64,000 bases of DNA, from the NCBI RefSeq assembly GCF_958304185.1, contig NZ_OY284433.1, positions 1,984,001 to 2,048,000 on the forward strand. The letters are read 5' to 3'. Source of the DNA: an uncultured Erythrobacter sp. Its GTDB lineage: Bacteria; Pseudomonadota; Alphaproteobacteria; Sphingomonadales; Sphingomonadaceae. The notes beneath the pieces were generated by a model, which ran no database searches, was not told the DNA's origin, and was given only the letters and a program-made list of their open reading frames with translations. The position numbers and the translations under genes were made by a program. This document shows positions 52,098-62,352 of this stretch, one piece after another; within the stretch, counting starts at the first letter, position 1, and the number at the start of each line of letters is the position of its first letter.

Positions 52098-52853
52098 CTA
52101 CCTTCCCGCCATCGCCTTGACGCGGGCGAGATAGGTCCGGCCGATGCGCAGCGCCTCGCCGTTGACCAGTTCCGCCGACCACACGCCGAGGCCATCGTGC
52201 CGCAGTCCGCGAATATGATCGCGGCGCAAGATGGTTGAGCGGTGGATGCGGATGAACTGTTCGGGGTCGAGCCGTTCTTCCAGCCCTGCAATGGTCTGGA
52301 GCAGCAAATAAGACCGCCCCGCTTCCGGCCCGCCAACGTGCAAGCGCACATAGTCACGCTCGGCATCGATCTGGTGGACTTCGCTCACCGCGATGCGCAG
52401 CAGCTCGGACCGGTGCGGCACCCACAATTCATCGAGATAGCGGCTCGCCTTCTGGCGGCGCTGGCCGCGGCGGGCGACCGCACGCTCGATCGCGCGTTCC
52501 AGCCGGTCGGCCGAGACGGGCTTCAGCACGTAATCGACCGCCTCCAGATCGAAGGCCTCGACCGCGAAGTGATCGTGCGCGGTGACGAAGATCACCACCG
52601 GCGATTGCGGCTGATTGGCGAAGTGGCGCGCAACGCCCAGCCCGTCCAATTCGGGCATAGTCATGTCGAGCAGCACCAGATCGGGTTCGAGCTTCTCGGC
52701 AAGGCGCAGCGCCGCGGCGCCATCGCTCGCGGTGCCGACCACGCGGACGGCGGGGATTTCGGCGCAGATGACCTGCACCCGCTCAACCGCGAGCGGCTCG
52801 TCATCGACGATCAGGGTGCGCAGCGCAGTGGTTTCCGTGTCGGTCTCAGGCAT
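52098..52853 (-). CDS. LytTR-family response regulator
   Basis: 251 residues. The receiver domain has TLIVDDEPLA, the phospho-acceptor aspartate in DLVLLDMTMPELDGL, and the conserved VTAHD and KPVS switch residues. The LytTR DNA-binding domain follows (VSEVHQIDAERDYVRLHVGG, QFIRIHRSTILRRDHIRGLR). It forms a two-component pair with the overlapping kinase gene (8-nt overlap). Confidence 0.93.
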   Translation of the reverse strand: MPETDTETTALRTLIVDDEPLAVERVQVICAEIPAVRVVGTASDGAAALRLAEKLEPDLVLLDMTMPELDGLGVARHFANQPQSPVVIFVTAHDHFAVEAFDLEAVDYVLKPVSADRLERAIERAVARRGQRRQKASRYLDELWVPHRSELLRIAVSEVHQIDAERDYVRLHVGGPEAGRSYLLLQTIAGLEERLDPEQFIRIHRSTILRRDHIRGLRHDGLGVWSAELVNGEALRIGRTYLARVKAMAGR

Positions 52854-54102
52854 GGCGGGCTGTCATTCTGGTCAGGGGGATGCGGATTTCGGTGCGGTAG
52901 CCACCCGGTACGGGGGCGGAGGAAAAGCCGATATCGGGGCCGAAGCGGGCCTCGAGCCGGTCGCGGACATTCGCAAGGCCGATGCCGAAGCCATGCGGTG
53001 TCCCCTGCGGCACGCCGGGGCCATCATCGCTGACGGTGATCACCAACCGGTCAAACTCCTCGCGCGCTGCCATCGTGATCGTCACGGGGCGCGACACCGG
53101 CGAAACGGCGTATTTCACCGAGTTTTCGACCAGCGGTTGCAGGATCATCCCCGGCACCCGCGCTTCCTCAAGCTCCTGCGGCAGATCAAATACACAGACC
53201 AGCCGGGTCGGGAAACGCACCGCTTCGATATCGAGGTAGAGCTTTTGCAGATCGAATTCGTCGCGCAGGGCAACATCGGCGGTCGGTTCAGTGGCGAGGC
53301 TATGGCGGTAGAAGCGGCTGATCGTCTGGATCATCCGCTCGGCCCGGTCGGCCTTGCCCGTCATCACCAGCGCCGACAGCGAATTCAGCGTGTTGAACAG
53401 GAAATGCGGGTTCACCTGATAGCGCAGGCTCAGCAATTCGGCAGCCTTGGCGGCAGAGCGGAACTTGTTTTCACGCTGCTGCGCCGCGCGCGCCTGGACG
53501 CCAGCGAGCAAGGCAAAATAGGTCGAAGCCCAGGCCAGCAGCAGGAAATACCGCCCCAGCGCGACGTCGAGCAGCTTGCGCCAGAAATCCGCATAGGTTT
53601 CCGCTTCCTCGATCAGCACGCTCTGCGAGTCGGTGGGCTGATCATTGGCCTCGCCCGCCGCAGGATCAGCGCGGCGCACCGGCACGTCGATCAGCAGATT
53701 CCCGGATTCGTCGCGCCGCAGATTGAGGTTGTACCGTTCGGCATAGGCCTGTCGCTGGGCGAATTCCATGTCCTTGAAGACAACGTAATTCACCTGCCCG
53801 ATCGCCAAGGCCACCGGCATCGCCAGCACAATCGCGCCCGAGATCTTGAGCCACAAGGGCCGATTATCGAACAGGCGTAGCAGCAGCCACAGCACCAGCG
53901 TCAGCAGGACGCCAACCCCCGTGACCAAAAGCCGCCGCCAGCCGAGTTCGAACTGGAGGCCGAAATCCATCACCAGCGCGCGGACCGTGGTGAGCGCAAA
54001 GTAGGTCGCCCACAGCACCACCATCGAAAACAGCACCGTGCGGAAAGACACGGTGGGGGCGGGCGGATCAAGCACTGCGTCGCTGGTCGGGTTCGTTGCC
54101 AT
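52846..54102 (-). CDS. LytS/YehU-type sensor histidine kinase
   Basis: 418 residues. Three N-terminal membrane spans (TVLFSMVVLWATYFALTTV and others), a periplasmic segment rich in acidic residues (~130-170), and a fourth span. The cytosolic part has the LytS-type phospho-acceptor block SLRYQVNPHFLFNTLNSLSA, the N-box VENSVKYAVSP and the G-box VSDDGPGVPQG with GFGIGLANVRDRLEARFG. It signals to the downstream LytTR regulator. The stimulus is unknown. Confidence 0.92.
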   Translation of the reverse strand: MATNPTSDAVLDPPAPTVSFRTVLFSMVVLWATYFALTTVRALVMDFGLQFELGWRRLLVTGVGVLLTLVLWLLLRLFDNRPLWLKISGAIVLAMPVALAIGQVNYVVFKDMEFAQRQAYAERYNLNLRRDESGNLLIDVPVRRADPAAGEANDQPTDSQSVLIEEAETYADFWRKLLDVALGRYFLLLAWASTYFALLAGVQARAAQQRENKFRSAAKAAELLSLRYQVNPHFLFNTLNSLSALVMTGKADRAERMIQTISRFYRHSLATEPTADVALRDEFDLQKLYLDIEAVRFPTRLVCVFDLPQELEEARVPGMILQPLVENSVKYAVSPVSRPVTITMAAREEFDRLVITVSDDGPGVPQGTPHGFGIGLANVRDRLEARFGPDIGFSSAPVPGGYRTEIRIPLTRMTARHA

Positions 54103-54123
54103 TGTGACGGCCAGCGATAACGC

Positions 54124-54171
54124 CCCCGCCCGCTCAGCGCCACTGGCACTGGCGCTTATTGTCGGGCGGGG
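54124..54171. terminator. Bipartite hairpin between fumC and the kinase gene
   Basis: CCCCGCCCG (54124-54132) pairs with CGGGCGGGG (54163-54171), and inside it AGCGCCA pairs with TGGCGCT. It lies in the 138-bp gap 3' of fumC. There is no T-run on the minus strand, so it is a candidate rather than a proven terminator. Confidence 0.4.
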
Positions 54172-54240
54172 TCAGGTCTTGGTCGAATTATGAACGGCTG
54201 TTCAGACACGCCGAACGACTTGCGATGCTCGGTCGTGGCC

Positions 54241-55656
54241 TCAATCCCGGGGACGAATCATGTCCGCCGGCACCACCCACTCGGCAAACTGCTCCTCGGT
54301 GAGGAGGCCCAGCGCCAGCGCCGCCGCCTTCAGCGTGGTGCCTTCGCCGTGCGCCTTCTTGGCGATCTTGGCGGCGTTGTCGTACCCGATATGCGGGTTC
54401 AGGGCCGTCACCAGCATCAGGCTTTCGTTGAGCAGCTGGGTGATGCGATCCATGTTCGCTTCGATCCCGACCACGCAATTGTCGGTGAAGGCATGGCTGG
54501 CATCGCCCAGCAGCTTCATCGATTGCAGCACGTTGTAGATGATCACCGGCTTGAACACGTTGAGTTCGAGATGCCCGTGCGATCCGGCGACGGTCACGGT
54601 CATGTGATTGCCCATCACTTGGGCCGCGACCATCGTCATCGCTTCGCACTGGGTCGGGTTGACCTTGCCCGGCATGATTGACGAACCCGGCTCGTTAGCG
54701 GGCAGGGAGAGTTCACCAAGGCCCGAACGCGGGCCGGAGCCGAGCAGGCGGATATCATTGGCAATCTTCATCAGGCTGACGGCGAGCACATTCAAAGCGC
54801 CCGAAATCTCCACCATCGCATCATGCGCGGCCAATGCTTCAAACTTGTTGGGCGCGGTGACGAAGGCGTGGCCGGTTTCGGCCGCAGCCTCGGCAGCGAA
54901 GGCGGTGTCGAACCCGACCTTGGCGTTGATGCCGGTGCCGACCGCCGTGCCGCCCTGCGCCAGCTCCAGCACCCGCGGCAGGGCGGCACGCACGCGGGCG
55001 ATGCCGTATTCGACCTGCTTGGCGTAGCCTGAGAATTCCTGCCCCAGCGTCATCGGAGTCGCATCCTGCAAGTGGGTGCGGCCGATCTTGACGATGTCGG
55101 CGAATTCCTGCGCCTTCGCGTCGAGCGCGCCGTGGAGCTTCTGCAAGGCTGGAATCAGGTGATCGAGCGCTTCACTCGCCGCAGCAATGTGCATCGCAGT
55201 GGGGAAGGTGTCGTTGGACGACTGGCCCATATTGCAGTGATCATTGGGGTGAACCGGGCTTTTGCCGCCGCGCTGGCCGGTCAGCATCTCGTTCGCGCGG
55301 CTGGCGATCACCTCGTTGGCGTTCATGTTCGACTGTGTGCCCGATCCGGTCTGCCACACCACCAGCGGGAACTGGTCGGCGAGCGTGCCGTCGATCACTT
55401 CACGCGCGGCGGCGACAATCGCCTCGCCCAGCTTGGCATCGAGCACACCGAGCTTCATGTTTGCCTTGGCCGCTGCAAGCTTCTGGATTCCCAGCGCCCG
55501 CACCAGCGCTGGCGGCATCTTCTCGCCGCCGATCGGGAAGTTGACGATCGAGCGCTGCGTCTGCGCCCCCCAATGGACATGCGCCGGAACCGCCACTTCG
55601 CCCAGCGAATCCGTCTCGATCCGTACGTCCTGCCCAGCTGCCGTCATGTCACTCAT
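54241..55656 (-). CDS. fumC: Fumarate hydratase, class II
   Basis: 471 residues from ATG 55656 (GAGGG ~10 nt upstream; the ATG at 55665 overlaps that site). [20 protein letters not shown], the [13 protein letters not shown] substrate loop and the superfamily signature [17 protein letters not shown] are all present. It is the iron-independent fumarase of the TCA cycle and stays active under oxidative stress. It is divergent to the pcm-tolC operon. Confidence 0.96.
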   Translation of the reverse strand: MSDMTAAGQDVRIETDSLGEVAVPAHVHWGAQTQRSIVNFPIGGEKMPPALVRALGIQKLAAAKANMKLGVLDAKLGEAIVAAAREVIDGTLADQFPLVVWQTGSGTQSNMNANEVIASRANEMLTGQRGGKSPVHPNDHCNMGQSSNDTFPTAMHIAAASEALDHLIPALQKLHGALDAKAQEFADIVKIGRTHLQDATPMTLGQEFSGYAKQVEYGIARVRAALPRVLELAQGGTAVGTGINAKVGFDTAFAAEAAAETGHAFVTAPNKFEALAAHDAMVEISGALNVLAVSLMKIANDIRLLGSGPRSGLGELSLPANEPGSSIMPGKVNPTQCEAMTMVAAQVMGNHMTVTVAGSHGHLELNVFKPVIIYNVLQSMKLLGDASHAFTDNCVVGIEANMDRITQLLNESLMLVTALNPHIGYDNAAKIAKKAHGEGTTLKAAALALGLLTEEQFAEWVVPADMIRPRD

Positions 55657-55774
55657 CGAAGCCATCCCTCATTAAGTCGAATACAATCCCGAAGGGTTCG
55701 GCGCTCCCCTAAGCACTCCGCGCCAGCGAGGTCAAAGGCCTTGGAACACGGCCCCCGCGCGTTTAAGGAGAGGG

Positions 55775-55804
55775 TTGACGGACTGTATTGCGTCACTAAT
55801 ACAG
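55775..55804 (+). promoter_or_regulatory. pcm-tolC promoter overlapped by a palindromic operator
   Basis: -35 TTGACG (55775-55780), a 16-nt spacer and -10 TAATAC (55797-55802). A perfect inverted repeat, CTGTATT-N8-AATACAG (55783-55804), covers the spacer and the -10. A repressor bound there would block RNA polymerase directly. Translation starts at 55820. Confidence 0.65.
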
Positions 55805-55819
55805 TTAGCCCGAGAGACG

Positions 55820-56422
55820 ATGAACACCATGACCACGACTTTGCCCGATACTCATCTTGCGCGCCGCGCCATGATCGACAGCCAGCTGCGCACCAGCGGG
55901 GTGAACGAGGAATATGTGCTGGCGCGCATGATCGCTGTCCCGCGTGAGGATTTCCTCCCCGCGGACAAGGCGGCTCAGGCCTATATCGACCGTGCGGTGA
56001 TGCTGGGTGATGCTGGCCACCTCGCCGCACCCCTGTTCTATGGCAAGCTGCTGCTCGAAGCCGCGCCGATGCCGAATGACCGCGTGCTGGTGGTCGGCGG
56101 CGGCACCGATTACCTCGCCGCGCTGCTGCGCCCGCTGGTGGCTGAACTGCATGAGATCAGCGCCGCAGAGGCGGTGAACGCAGGTGGCACCGGCGCCTAT
56201 TCGCTGATCGTGATTGATGGCGCGATCGAGCAATTGCCCGATGCCCTCGCTGCCCAGCTCACCGATGAAGGCCGGATCGTGACTGGCCTCGTGCTGCGGC
56301 AGGTCACGCGGCTAGCCACGGGCCGCAAGGTCGCCGGCAAGGTCAACCTCCAACCGGTCGAGGATCTCGGCATCCCCGTCCTCCACGCCTTCGACGCGCC
56401 CAAGACCTGGACCTTCGCGTGA
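55820..56422 (+). CDS. PCMT-like protein (protein-L-isoaspartate methyltransferase family), degenerate
   Basis: 200 residues from ATG 55820. The N-terminal ARRAMIDSQLRTSGVNEEYV and MIAVPREDFLPADKAAQAYI match PCMT. The SAM motif is altered (VLVVGGGTDYLAALL instead of the usual GxGSGYxTA). The stretch between motif I and the post-motif acidic region is much shorter than normal, jumping to YSLIVIDGAIEQLPDAL. It may have lost methyltransferase activity. It is coupled to tolC by a GTGA overlap, a position suggesting a role in outer-membrane or efflux function rather than general repair. Confidence 0.82.
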   Translation: MNTMTTTLPDTHLARRAMIDSQLRTSGVNEEYVLARMIAVPREDFLPADKAAQAYIDRAVMLGDAGHLAAPLFYGKLLLEAAPMPNDRVLVVGGGTDYLAALLRPLVAELHEISAAEAVNAGGTGAYSLIVIDGAIEQLPDALAAQLTDEGRIVTGLVLRQVTRLATGRKVAGKVNLQPVEDLGIPVLHAFDAPKTWTFA

Positions 56423-57891
56423 ACCGCAAGCCCGCCTCACTGATCTGGGCCGGTTCGGGCAGCCTGCTGGCGCTTGCCGCTATGGCCGCGCCCGCGCAGG
56501 CCGATAACCTGCGTGATGCGCTGGCAGCGGCTTACACCACCAACCCGACGCTCGAATCCGCCCGCGCGACCCAGCGCGCGATCGACGAAGGCGTGCCGAT
56601 CAACCGCGCGCAGGGCCTGCCCTCGGTCGCGGTCACAGCGACGCATATCGAGTTCATCCAGCAATCGGCGAACTCATTCACCGCGCCAGAACGCAACCTC
56701 GGCGTGAATGCGCAGCTGTTGGTGCCGGTCTATTCGGGCGGCGCGGTGCGTAACGGGATCGCAGCTGCCAAGGAACGGGTTGAAGCCGGGCAAGCCGATC
56801 TGCGCAACACCGAAAGCACGATCTTCAGCCAGGTCGTCGCATCTTACATGGATGTGCTGCGGACCGAGGCGCTGGTGGCGCTGGCGCGCAACAATGTCGC
56901 CGTACTGCGCACCAATCTGGAGGCGACCAGTGACCGGTTCCAGATCGGCGATCTGACCATCACTGACGTCGCACAGTCACGCTCGCGCCTCGCGGTGGCG
57001 GAAGGCGATTTGCAAGGGGCCGAGGCCAACCTGATCGCCGCGCGGGAAACCTATATCCGGCTGGTCGGCAACGAGCCCGGCGAGCTCGAAGCCCCGCCGC
57101 CGCTGCCCGGCCTGCCTGATACTGTGGGCGACGCCATTGTCGCTGCGCTGGAGAACAACCCCAACCTTGATGCGGCCAAGCAGCGCGCACAGGCCGCCGG
57201 GTTCGACACCAAGGCGGCCGGGAGTGGCCGGTTGCCGTCGGTCAATGTGTTCGTCAACGGCGATTACAGCGACTTCTTCGGCACGTTGGGCGGCCCGGTT
57301 TCGTCCGACTTCGCCCAAAGCGAAAAGACCGCCAATGCCGGTGTGCGGGTGACGATCCCGCTGTTCCAAGGCGGGCTGCCCGCCGCGCAAAAGCGTCAGG
57401 CTGGCGCACGCGAATCCGCCGCGCTCGAAGATGTGATCGCGGCCGAGCGGCAGATCATCGCCGAAACCCGCGCGACCTATTCCAATTGGCTGGCCGCGGG
57501 CGCCATCATCAAGAGCGCGCAGTCCGCCGTCGAAGCCGCCGAGCTCAGCCTTGAAGGCGTGCGTGCGGAAAACTCGATCGGCAACCGCCAGATTCTCGAC
57601 GTGCTCAACGCCGAACAGGAGTTGGTCAACGCCCGCGCGCAATTGGTGACCGCGCGGCGCAATGCCTATGTCGCAGGCTTCAACCTGCTCGCCCTGATGG
57701 GCCGGGCCGAAGCGCGCGATCTCAACCTTGATGCCGGTGTGCTCTACGACCCGCAAATCAACGCCGACCGGGTCAGCAGCAAGATGTGGGACTGGGACCG
57801 CGACCCCAAGGCTGAAGCGAAATCGACCAGAACCGTTGACATTCCCCCCGCCAACGCAACAATCGGCCCGCAATTGCTGCCCGGTGAGTGA
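56419..57891 (+). CDS. tolC: TolC-family outer-membrane channel
   Basis: 490 residues starting at GTG 56419 inside the preceding stop. Signal peptide SLLALAAMAAPAQA/DN. Two OEP repeats with the internally duplicated pattern: NLRDALAAAYTTNPTLESAR and ARNNVAVLRTNLEATSDRFQ in the first half, GDAIVAALENNPNLDAAKQR and ENSIGNRQILDVLNAEQELV in the second. It is the trimeric exit duct for efflux pumps and type I secretion. The C-terminal ~50 residues are a charged tail. Confidence 0.94.
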   Translation: MNRKPASLIWAGSGSLLALAAMAAPAQADNLRDALAAAYTTNPTLESARATQRAIDEGVPINRAQGLPSVAVTATHIEFIQQSANSFTAPERNLGVNAQLLVPVYSGGAVRNGIAAAKERVEAGQADLRNTESTIFSQVVASYMDVLRTEALVALARNNVAVLRTNLEATSDRFQIGDLTITDVAQSRSRLAVAEGDLQGAEANLIAARETYIRLVGNEPGELEAPPPLPGLPDTVGDAIVAALENNPNLDAAKQRAQAAGFDTKAAGSGRLPSVNVFVNGDYSDFFGTLGGPVSSDFAQSEKTANAGVRVTIPLFQGGLPAAQKRQAGARESAALEDVIAAERQIIAETRATYSNWLAAGAIIKSAQSAVEAAELSLEGVRAENSIGNRQILDVLNAEQELVNARAQLVTARRNAYVAGFNLLALMGRAEARDLNLDAGVLYDPQINADRVSSKMWDWDRDPKAEAKSTRTVDIPPANATIGPQLLPGE

Positions 57892-57941
57892 GTGCGATCC
57901 CGATTCGGGACGGGCTAGGCGGTATGACGACGGGGCGATAA

Positions 57942-58442
57942 ATGGCGCAGGATAACGAAGCTTCGGTCGAAGAAATCCTTGAATCGATCAAGAAAGTGAT
58001 CGCGCGCGATAACCGCGTCGGTGCGCTGGAAGCCCGGCGTCGGCGGATGCTGGTGTCCGAAGACGATTCGGCTGAGCCCGCTCCGCTCGCTCGCACCCAT
58101 CAGGTGCGCGATGCCGCAGAACCGACCGACGAAGTGCTCGATCTGTCCGAAATGGAATATCAGGCCGAGCCTTCGGCGCTGCCGCTCGAACAGGCGGACG
58201 AAACCCCGCTGATTGCCGAGACGGTGCGCGATGCGATGCAGGAAAACCTTGCCGCGTTGGCGATGCTGGCGGAGCCCGGCGCAAGGCCGCAGATCGTGCG
58301 CTCGGGCGAAACCTCGCTCGAAGGCCTGACCCGCGAATTGCTGCGCCCGATGCTGGCGGAATGGCTCGAAGCCAACCTGCCCACGATGGTCGAAAGCCTC
58401 GTGCAGGCGGAAATCGCCCGGATCGTCGGCAAGCGCCGCTGA
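57942..58442 (+). CDS. DUF2497 / PopZ-like polar organising protein
   Basis: 166 residues. The N-terminal helix ASVEEILESIKKVIARDNR and the C-terminal helices LEGLTRELLRPMLAEWLEAN and MVESLVQAEIARIVGKR are the conserved PopZ ends. Between them is an acidic, proline-containing linker (~40-105) that is probably disordered. In Caulobacter PopZ forms polar condensates that anchor the chromosome origin. Whether this shorter sphingomonad protein does so is inference. It follows tolC by ~50 nt. Confidence 0.82.
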   Translation: MAQDNEASVEEILESIKKVIARDNRVGALEARRRRMLVSEDDSAEPAPLARTHQVRDAAEPTDEVLDLSEMEYQAEPSALPLEQADETPLIAETVRDAMQENLAALAMLAEPGARPQIVRSGETSLEGLTRELLRPMLAEWLEANLPTMVESLVQAEIARIVGKRR

Positions 58443-58495
58443 TACTGGCGCCCAAAGGCTAGCCGGATCGGCAAAGGCGGGCTAATCCCGCCGCC

Positions 58496-60646
58496 ATGCG
58501 TAACCTCACTGCTTTCGGCGCTGTCATCGCCGCCGCCCTTATCGCCGCGCCGCTTGCCGCGCAGGACACCGCCACCATCCCGGGCCTCACCGCACCGCCG
58601 ATGAGCGCTGCGGATCTCGTCACCCTGCCGCGTCTGGGTGCGCCGGTAGTCAATGCCGCAGGCACGCTGGCGGTCTACAGTGTCACCGTCACCGATCCCG
58701 AGAGCCTGTCGCGCAGCCCCGCCCACTATCTGCTCGATCTGAGCACGCCGGGCGCCGCGCCGACTGCGCTGACGCTCCCGCTCAAGGGCAGCGATCTCGC
58801 CTTCGGCTCGGACGGCCAGCTCTATTTCCTGAGCAGCGCGCATCCCGAAGCAGGCGCGCCGCAGCGTAGCCGTGTGTGGCGGGTGACGCTGGCAAAGGAT
58901 GGGACGGTTGGCACCCCGCAGATCGTCGCGGACGCACCCCATTCCGCCATTGCCGGGTTCAAGCTCGCCCCCAATGGCACTGCCATCGCCCTGTGGGGCG
59001 AAGTCGCGCGCGATTGCCCGACCTTCGGCTGCGCGGATGCCAAGCCGCAGCACCTCCCCGGCCCAGGCACCGGACGGCTGTATGACGCCAAGGATGGCTT
59101 CGTGCGCCACTGGGACCGCTGGGCAACGCCGGGCACCCCCAACCGCATCTTCACCTTCCCGCTGAAGAATGGCGTCGCGCAAGGCGAAGGCGTTCCGGTC
59201 GACGGCACCGATCCCGCCACTGGCATCACCGCCGACACCCCCACCATGCCGTTTGGCGGGGCCGAGGAAATCGCCTTCACCCCCGATGGCAGCGCGCTCT
59301 ATTTCACCGCGCGCCTTTCGAACGCGGACGAGCCGACCTCGACCAATCTCGACATTTACGCCGCCGACCTTTCCGGCAGCGCGCCGAAGCTGTTGACCGG
59401 GAACAACAAGGCGACCGACACCACCCCCGTCGTCTCGCCCGATGGCCACTATCTCGCATGGCTGGCGATGGAGCGTCCGACCTATGAGGCTGACAAGCTG
59501 GCGGTGCAGCTGCTCGATCTTAAGACCGGGCAGATGCGCAATCTGACCAAGGACACCGACCTCAGCTTCGGCAGCCTTGCTTGGAGCGCCGATGGCAAGC
59601 ATCTGATCGCCACCGCGCAAAAGGTGCTCGACACCCCGGCCTTCAACATCGACCCTAAGACCGGCAAGGTCACCGAATTGAACCTGATGGCCGGGAACGA
59701 GGCGCATATCGCCAATCTCGTGCCGCTGCCTGGTGGCCGGGCGCTATTCACCCGCGATTCGCTCGGGCAACCGGCTGAGCTTTATCTTTCGGACGGCATG
59801 GGCCAGGCCCGCCCGCTGACCGATGTGGCGACCACGCGGATGGGCGGCCTTGCCAGCATCGTCACCCGCCGCTTCAGCTTCAAAGGCGCCAATGGCGACA
59901 CGGTGTGGGGTCAGATTACGCGGCTTGCGGATCAGACCGGGCCGATCCCGGCGCTGCTCTATATCCACGGCGGGCCGCAGGGCAGCTACAACGACAGCTG
60001 GTCGAACCGCTGGAACCCGCGCGTCACCGCCTCGCAGGGCTACGCCGTGATCTCGGTCGATTTCCACGGGAGCACCGGATACGGGCAGGCCTTCACCGAC
60101 GCGATCAACAAGGACTGGGGCGGCGGGCCGCTGGAGGACTTGCAGAAGGGCCTCGACGCCGCGCTCAAGCTCGATACCCAGATCGACGGCGACCGCGCCT
60201 GCGCAATGGGCGCGAGCTATGGCGGTTACATGGTGAACTGGATCGCCGGACAATGGCCCGATCGCTTCAAGTGTATCGTCCAGCACGACGGCCTGTTCGA
60301 TATGCGCAGCATGTATTATTCGACCGAGGAACTGTGGTTCCCCCGCTGGGACTTCGGCGGATCGTATGATGAAGCGCGCGAGACCTACGAAAAGTGGAAT
60401 CCTTCCAACCACGTCGCCAAGTGGAAAACCCCGATGCTGGTCGTCACCGGCGAAAAGGACTTCCGTGTGTCCTACAGCCAGGGCCTGATGAGCTTCACCG
60501 CCTTGCAGGAACGCGGCATCCCCTCGCAATTGCTGGTCTTCCCGGATGAAAACCACTGGGTGCTGGGCGCGAAGAACTCGCTGCAATGGCACAGCACCGT
60601 GTTCGCGTGGCTGGATCGCTGGTTGAAGGCGGAGGCCGCGAAGTGA
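58496..60646 (+). CDS. Secreted S9-family (prolyl oligopeptidase-like) peptidase
   Basis: 716 residues with a signal peptide ([16 protein letters not shown]). Residues ~30-450 form a beta-propeller with repeated WD-like segments ([34 protein letters not shown]). The C-terminal alpha/beta hydrolase domain carries the nucleophile in [17 protein letters not shown] (GxSxGG), the acid in [16 protein letters not shown] and the histidine in [10 protein letters not shown]. It is probably a periplasmic dipeptidyl- or acylaminoacyl-peptidase. Its stop overlaps the next gene (GTGA). Confidence 0.93.
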   Translation: MRNLTAFGAVIAAALIAAPLAAQDTATIPGLTAPPMSAADLVTLPRLGAPVVNAAGTLAVYSVTVTDPESLSRSPAHYLLDLSTPGAAPTALTLPLKGSDLAFGSDGQLYFLSSAHPEAGAPQRSRVWRVTLAKDGTVGTPQIVADAPHSAIAGFKLAPNGTAIALWGEVARDCPTFGCADAKPQHLPGPGTGRLYDAKDGFVRHWDRWATPGTPNRIFTFPLKNGVAQGEGVPVDGTDPATGITADTPTMPFGGAEEIAFTPDGSALYFTARLSNADEPTSTNLDIYAADLSGSAPKLLTGNNKATDTTPVVSPDGHYLAWLAMERPTYEADKLAVQLLDLKTGQMRNLTKDTDLSFGSLAWSADGKHLIATAQKVLDTPAFNIDPKTGKVTELNLMAGNEAHIANLVPLPGGRALFTRDSLGQPAELYLSDGMGQARPLTDVATTRMGGLASIVTRRFSFKGANGDTVWGQITRLADQTGPIPALLYIHGGPQGSYNDSWSNRWNPRVTASQGYAVISVDFHGSTGYGQAFTDAINKDWGGGPLEDLQKGLDAALKLDTQIDGDRACAMGASYGGYMVNWIAGQWPDRFKCIVQHDGLFDMRSMYYSTEELWFPRWDFGGSYDEARETYEKWNPSNHVAKWKTPMLVVTGEKDFRVSYSQGLMSFTALQERGIPSQLLVFPDENHWVLGAKNSLQWHSTVFAWLDRWLKAEAAK

Positions 60647-61056
60647 GCCGTCAGGAACTGCTCTCGGCGCAAACCGCGCTCGCCAAGCATTATGGCGATC
60701 CGGCCAAGGGGACGCAGATCACCCGGCACATCATGCTGTGTTCGGTATCGGACAAGCAGAAGTGCTGTTCGCGCAAGGACGGCGAGGAGGCGTGGGGCTT
60801 CCTGAAGTCACGTCTGAAGGAACTTGGCCTCGTCGGCCCGGAGCGCACAGAAGAAAGCAAGCGCGGCGCGGGCGGGGGCGTGCAGCGCTCCAAGGCCGAT
60901 TGCCTGCAAATCTGTGCGGCAGGGCCGGTCGCGGTCGTATGGCCGGACGGGGTGTGGTACCATTCATGCAGCCACAAGGTGCTCGAACGGATTATTCAGG
61001 AGCATCTGGTGGGGGGAGTGCCGGTCGAGGACTTCCGCCTCAACCCGCCCTCCTAA
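60643..61056 (+). CDS. Thioredoxin-like 2Fe-2S ferredoxin-domain protein
   Basis: 137 residues starting at GTG 60643, which overlaps the peptidase stop. [20 protein letters not shown], then [20 protein letters not shown] supply the four cysteines of the (2Fe-2S) thioredoxin-like ferredoxin family, and [20 protein letters not shown] is the usual C-terminus. It is a soluble electron carrier of unknown partner. Coupling to an exported peptidase is unexpected; being translationally coupled does not by itself imply a shared pathway. Confidence 0.88.
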   Translation: MSRQELLSAQTALAKHYGDPAKGTQITRHIMLCSVSDKQKCCSRKDGEEAWGFLKSRLKELGLVGPERTEESKRGAGGGVQRSKADCLQICAAGPVAVVWPDGVWYHSCSHKVLERIIQEHLVGGVPVEDFRLNPPS

Positions 61057-61364
61057 TCATCTTTCGGCGACCAGAACTCGTCCTTGCCGGGCAGCTGATT
61101 GTCGACCGATTCGTCGTGCCCCGTGCCGTTGCTGAGAAACACCAGCCCCATCAGCCCGCCGCCCAGCAGCATGGTGAGGCTGATCCCCAGCGCCACGGCG
61201 ATGTAGAAATGCACCGAAATCATGCCGTTATAGGCAAATAGCAGGCCCATCGCGATGGCCACAGTCAATATGGTCGCGGCCAGCAGAACCTTCATGATCT
61301 GCCGATACCGCGCCCAGGCGTGGGCGGCGTTCACAGGATCGTCGAGCGGGGATTTGCGCGTCAT
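61053..61364 (-). CDS. Two-span membrane protein
   Basis: 103 residues from ATG 61364; upstream frame to 61436 looks non-coding. A basic/polar N-terminus ([20 protein letters not shown]) is followed by spans [19 protein letters not shown] and [20 protein letters not shown], then a charged tail. No named family is recognised. It converges on the ferredoxin gene with a 4-nt overlap of stops. Confidence 0.75.
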   Translation of the reverse strand: MTRKSPLDDPVNAAHAWARYRQIMKVLLAATILTVAIAMGLLFAYNGMISVHFYIAVALGISLTMLLGGGLMGLVFLSNGTGHDESVDNQLPGKDEFWSPKDD

Positions 61365-61510
61365 GCGCCCGACATGGCGTGCCGCTGCCCGCTTGGCAAC
61401 GCGCGAAAGCTGCAAGGGCTGATACGTGCGGTGCAAGACGAGTGCTGACGCGGATTCGCTTTTTGGCCGCGATCATGGCACCTTCCCTGTCTGAGAGAGA
61501 GGGAGTCGTT

Positions 61511-61942
61511 ATGACCATTGCTCGAATCATCGCCCATCGCGGCTCATCCGACATCATCGCCTGCGACGTCACCACCCCGGTGAGCCATGCGGTTGCCATT
61601 CTGGCCACCCGGCGCATCGGTGCGCTGCCGGTCCTGCGTGATGGCAAGGTGGTCGGCATCGTGTCGGAACGCGATGTGATCTATCGCCTTGCCGACCATG
61701 GCGGGGCGTGCCTCGATTTGCCGGTCGAGCAAATCATGACATCGCCCGCGATTACCGTAGAGCCAGCCACGACGATCGACGATGCGCTGAGCCTGATGAC
61801 CCGCCGCCGCTTCCGCCACTTTCCGGTGGTCGAGGGGGGACAATTGATCGCCTTCATCTCGATTGGCGACCTCGTGAAGCACAAGATGGACGAGGTGCAG
61901 CACGAAGCCGAAGCGCTGCGCAATTACATTCAGGCGGTGTGA
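61511..61942 (+). CDS. CBS-pair domain protein
   Basis: 143 residues from ATG 61511 (GGGAG with 5-nt spacing). Two CBS motifs fill the protein: AVAILATRRIGALPVLRDGK with VGIVSERDVIYRLA, and ALSLMTRRRFRHFPVVEGGQ with IAFISIGDLVKHKM. Stand-alone CBS pairs bind adenosine nucleotides and act as energy or redox sensors. It belongs to the group often seen in alphaproteobacteria; no partner is adjacent. Confidence 0.9.
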   Translation: MTIARIIAHRGSSDIIACDVTTPVSHAVAILATRRIGALPVLRDGKVVGIVSERDVIYRLADHGGACLDLPVEQIMTSPAITVEPATTIDDALSLMTRRRFRHFPVVEGGQLIAFISIGDLVKHKMDEVQHEAEALRNYIQAV

Positions 61943-61981
61943 CCGCTTGAGGAACGCGCCTGCGCGCCCTAAATGAGAGCC

Positions 61982-62314
61982 ATGACCGCCGCGCCCCTGA
62001 TCCTCACCCCGTCCGCCGCCAAGCGCGTCGCGCTGATCGCCAGCAAGCAATCGCGCCCCGCGATCCTGCGGCTGGCTGTGGAAGGCGGGGGCTGTTCGGG
62101 CTTCCAATACAAGTTCGACTTGGCCGATGGGCCCGAGGCTGACGACTCCATCTCGGAAACCGATGGCGTGAAACTGGTGGTCGATTCCGTCAGCCTGGAT
62201 CTAATCGCGGGCAGCACGGTCGATTTCGTCGAATCGCTCGGCGGCGCGGCCTTCAAGGTCGAAAACCCGCAAGCGGCCGCCGGCTGCGGCTGCGGGGCGA
62301 GTTTCGGGATTTAG
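61982..62314 (+). CDS. erpA: A-type iron-sulfur carrier (HesB/IscA/ErpA family)
   Basis: 110 residues from ATG 61982; a start three codons earlier is possible. The three conserved cysteines are in EGGGCSGFQYKFDL and GCGCGASFGI. The acidic loop (DGPEADDSISETDG) fits ErpA/IscA. It delivers Fe-S clusters to target apoproteins. The gene is separate from any isc or suf operon in the window. Confidence 0.88.
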   Translation: MTAAPLILTPSAAKRVALIASKQSRPAILRLAVEGGGCSGFQYKFDLADGPEADDSISETDGVKLVVDSVSLDLIAGSTVDFVESLGGAAFKVENPQAAAGCGCGASFGI

Positions 62315-62352
62315 GTTAGACCCGCGCGGCGCTTTGAGGCATCAGAGCGGCC

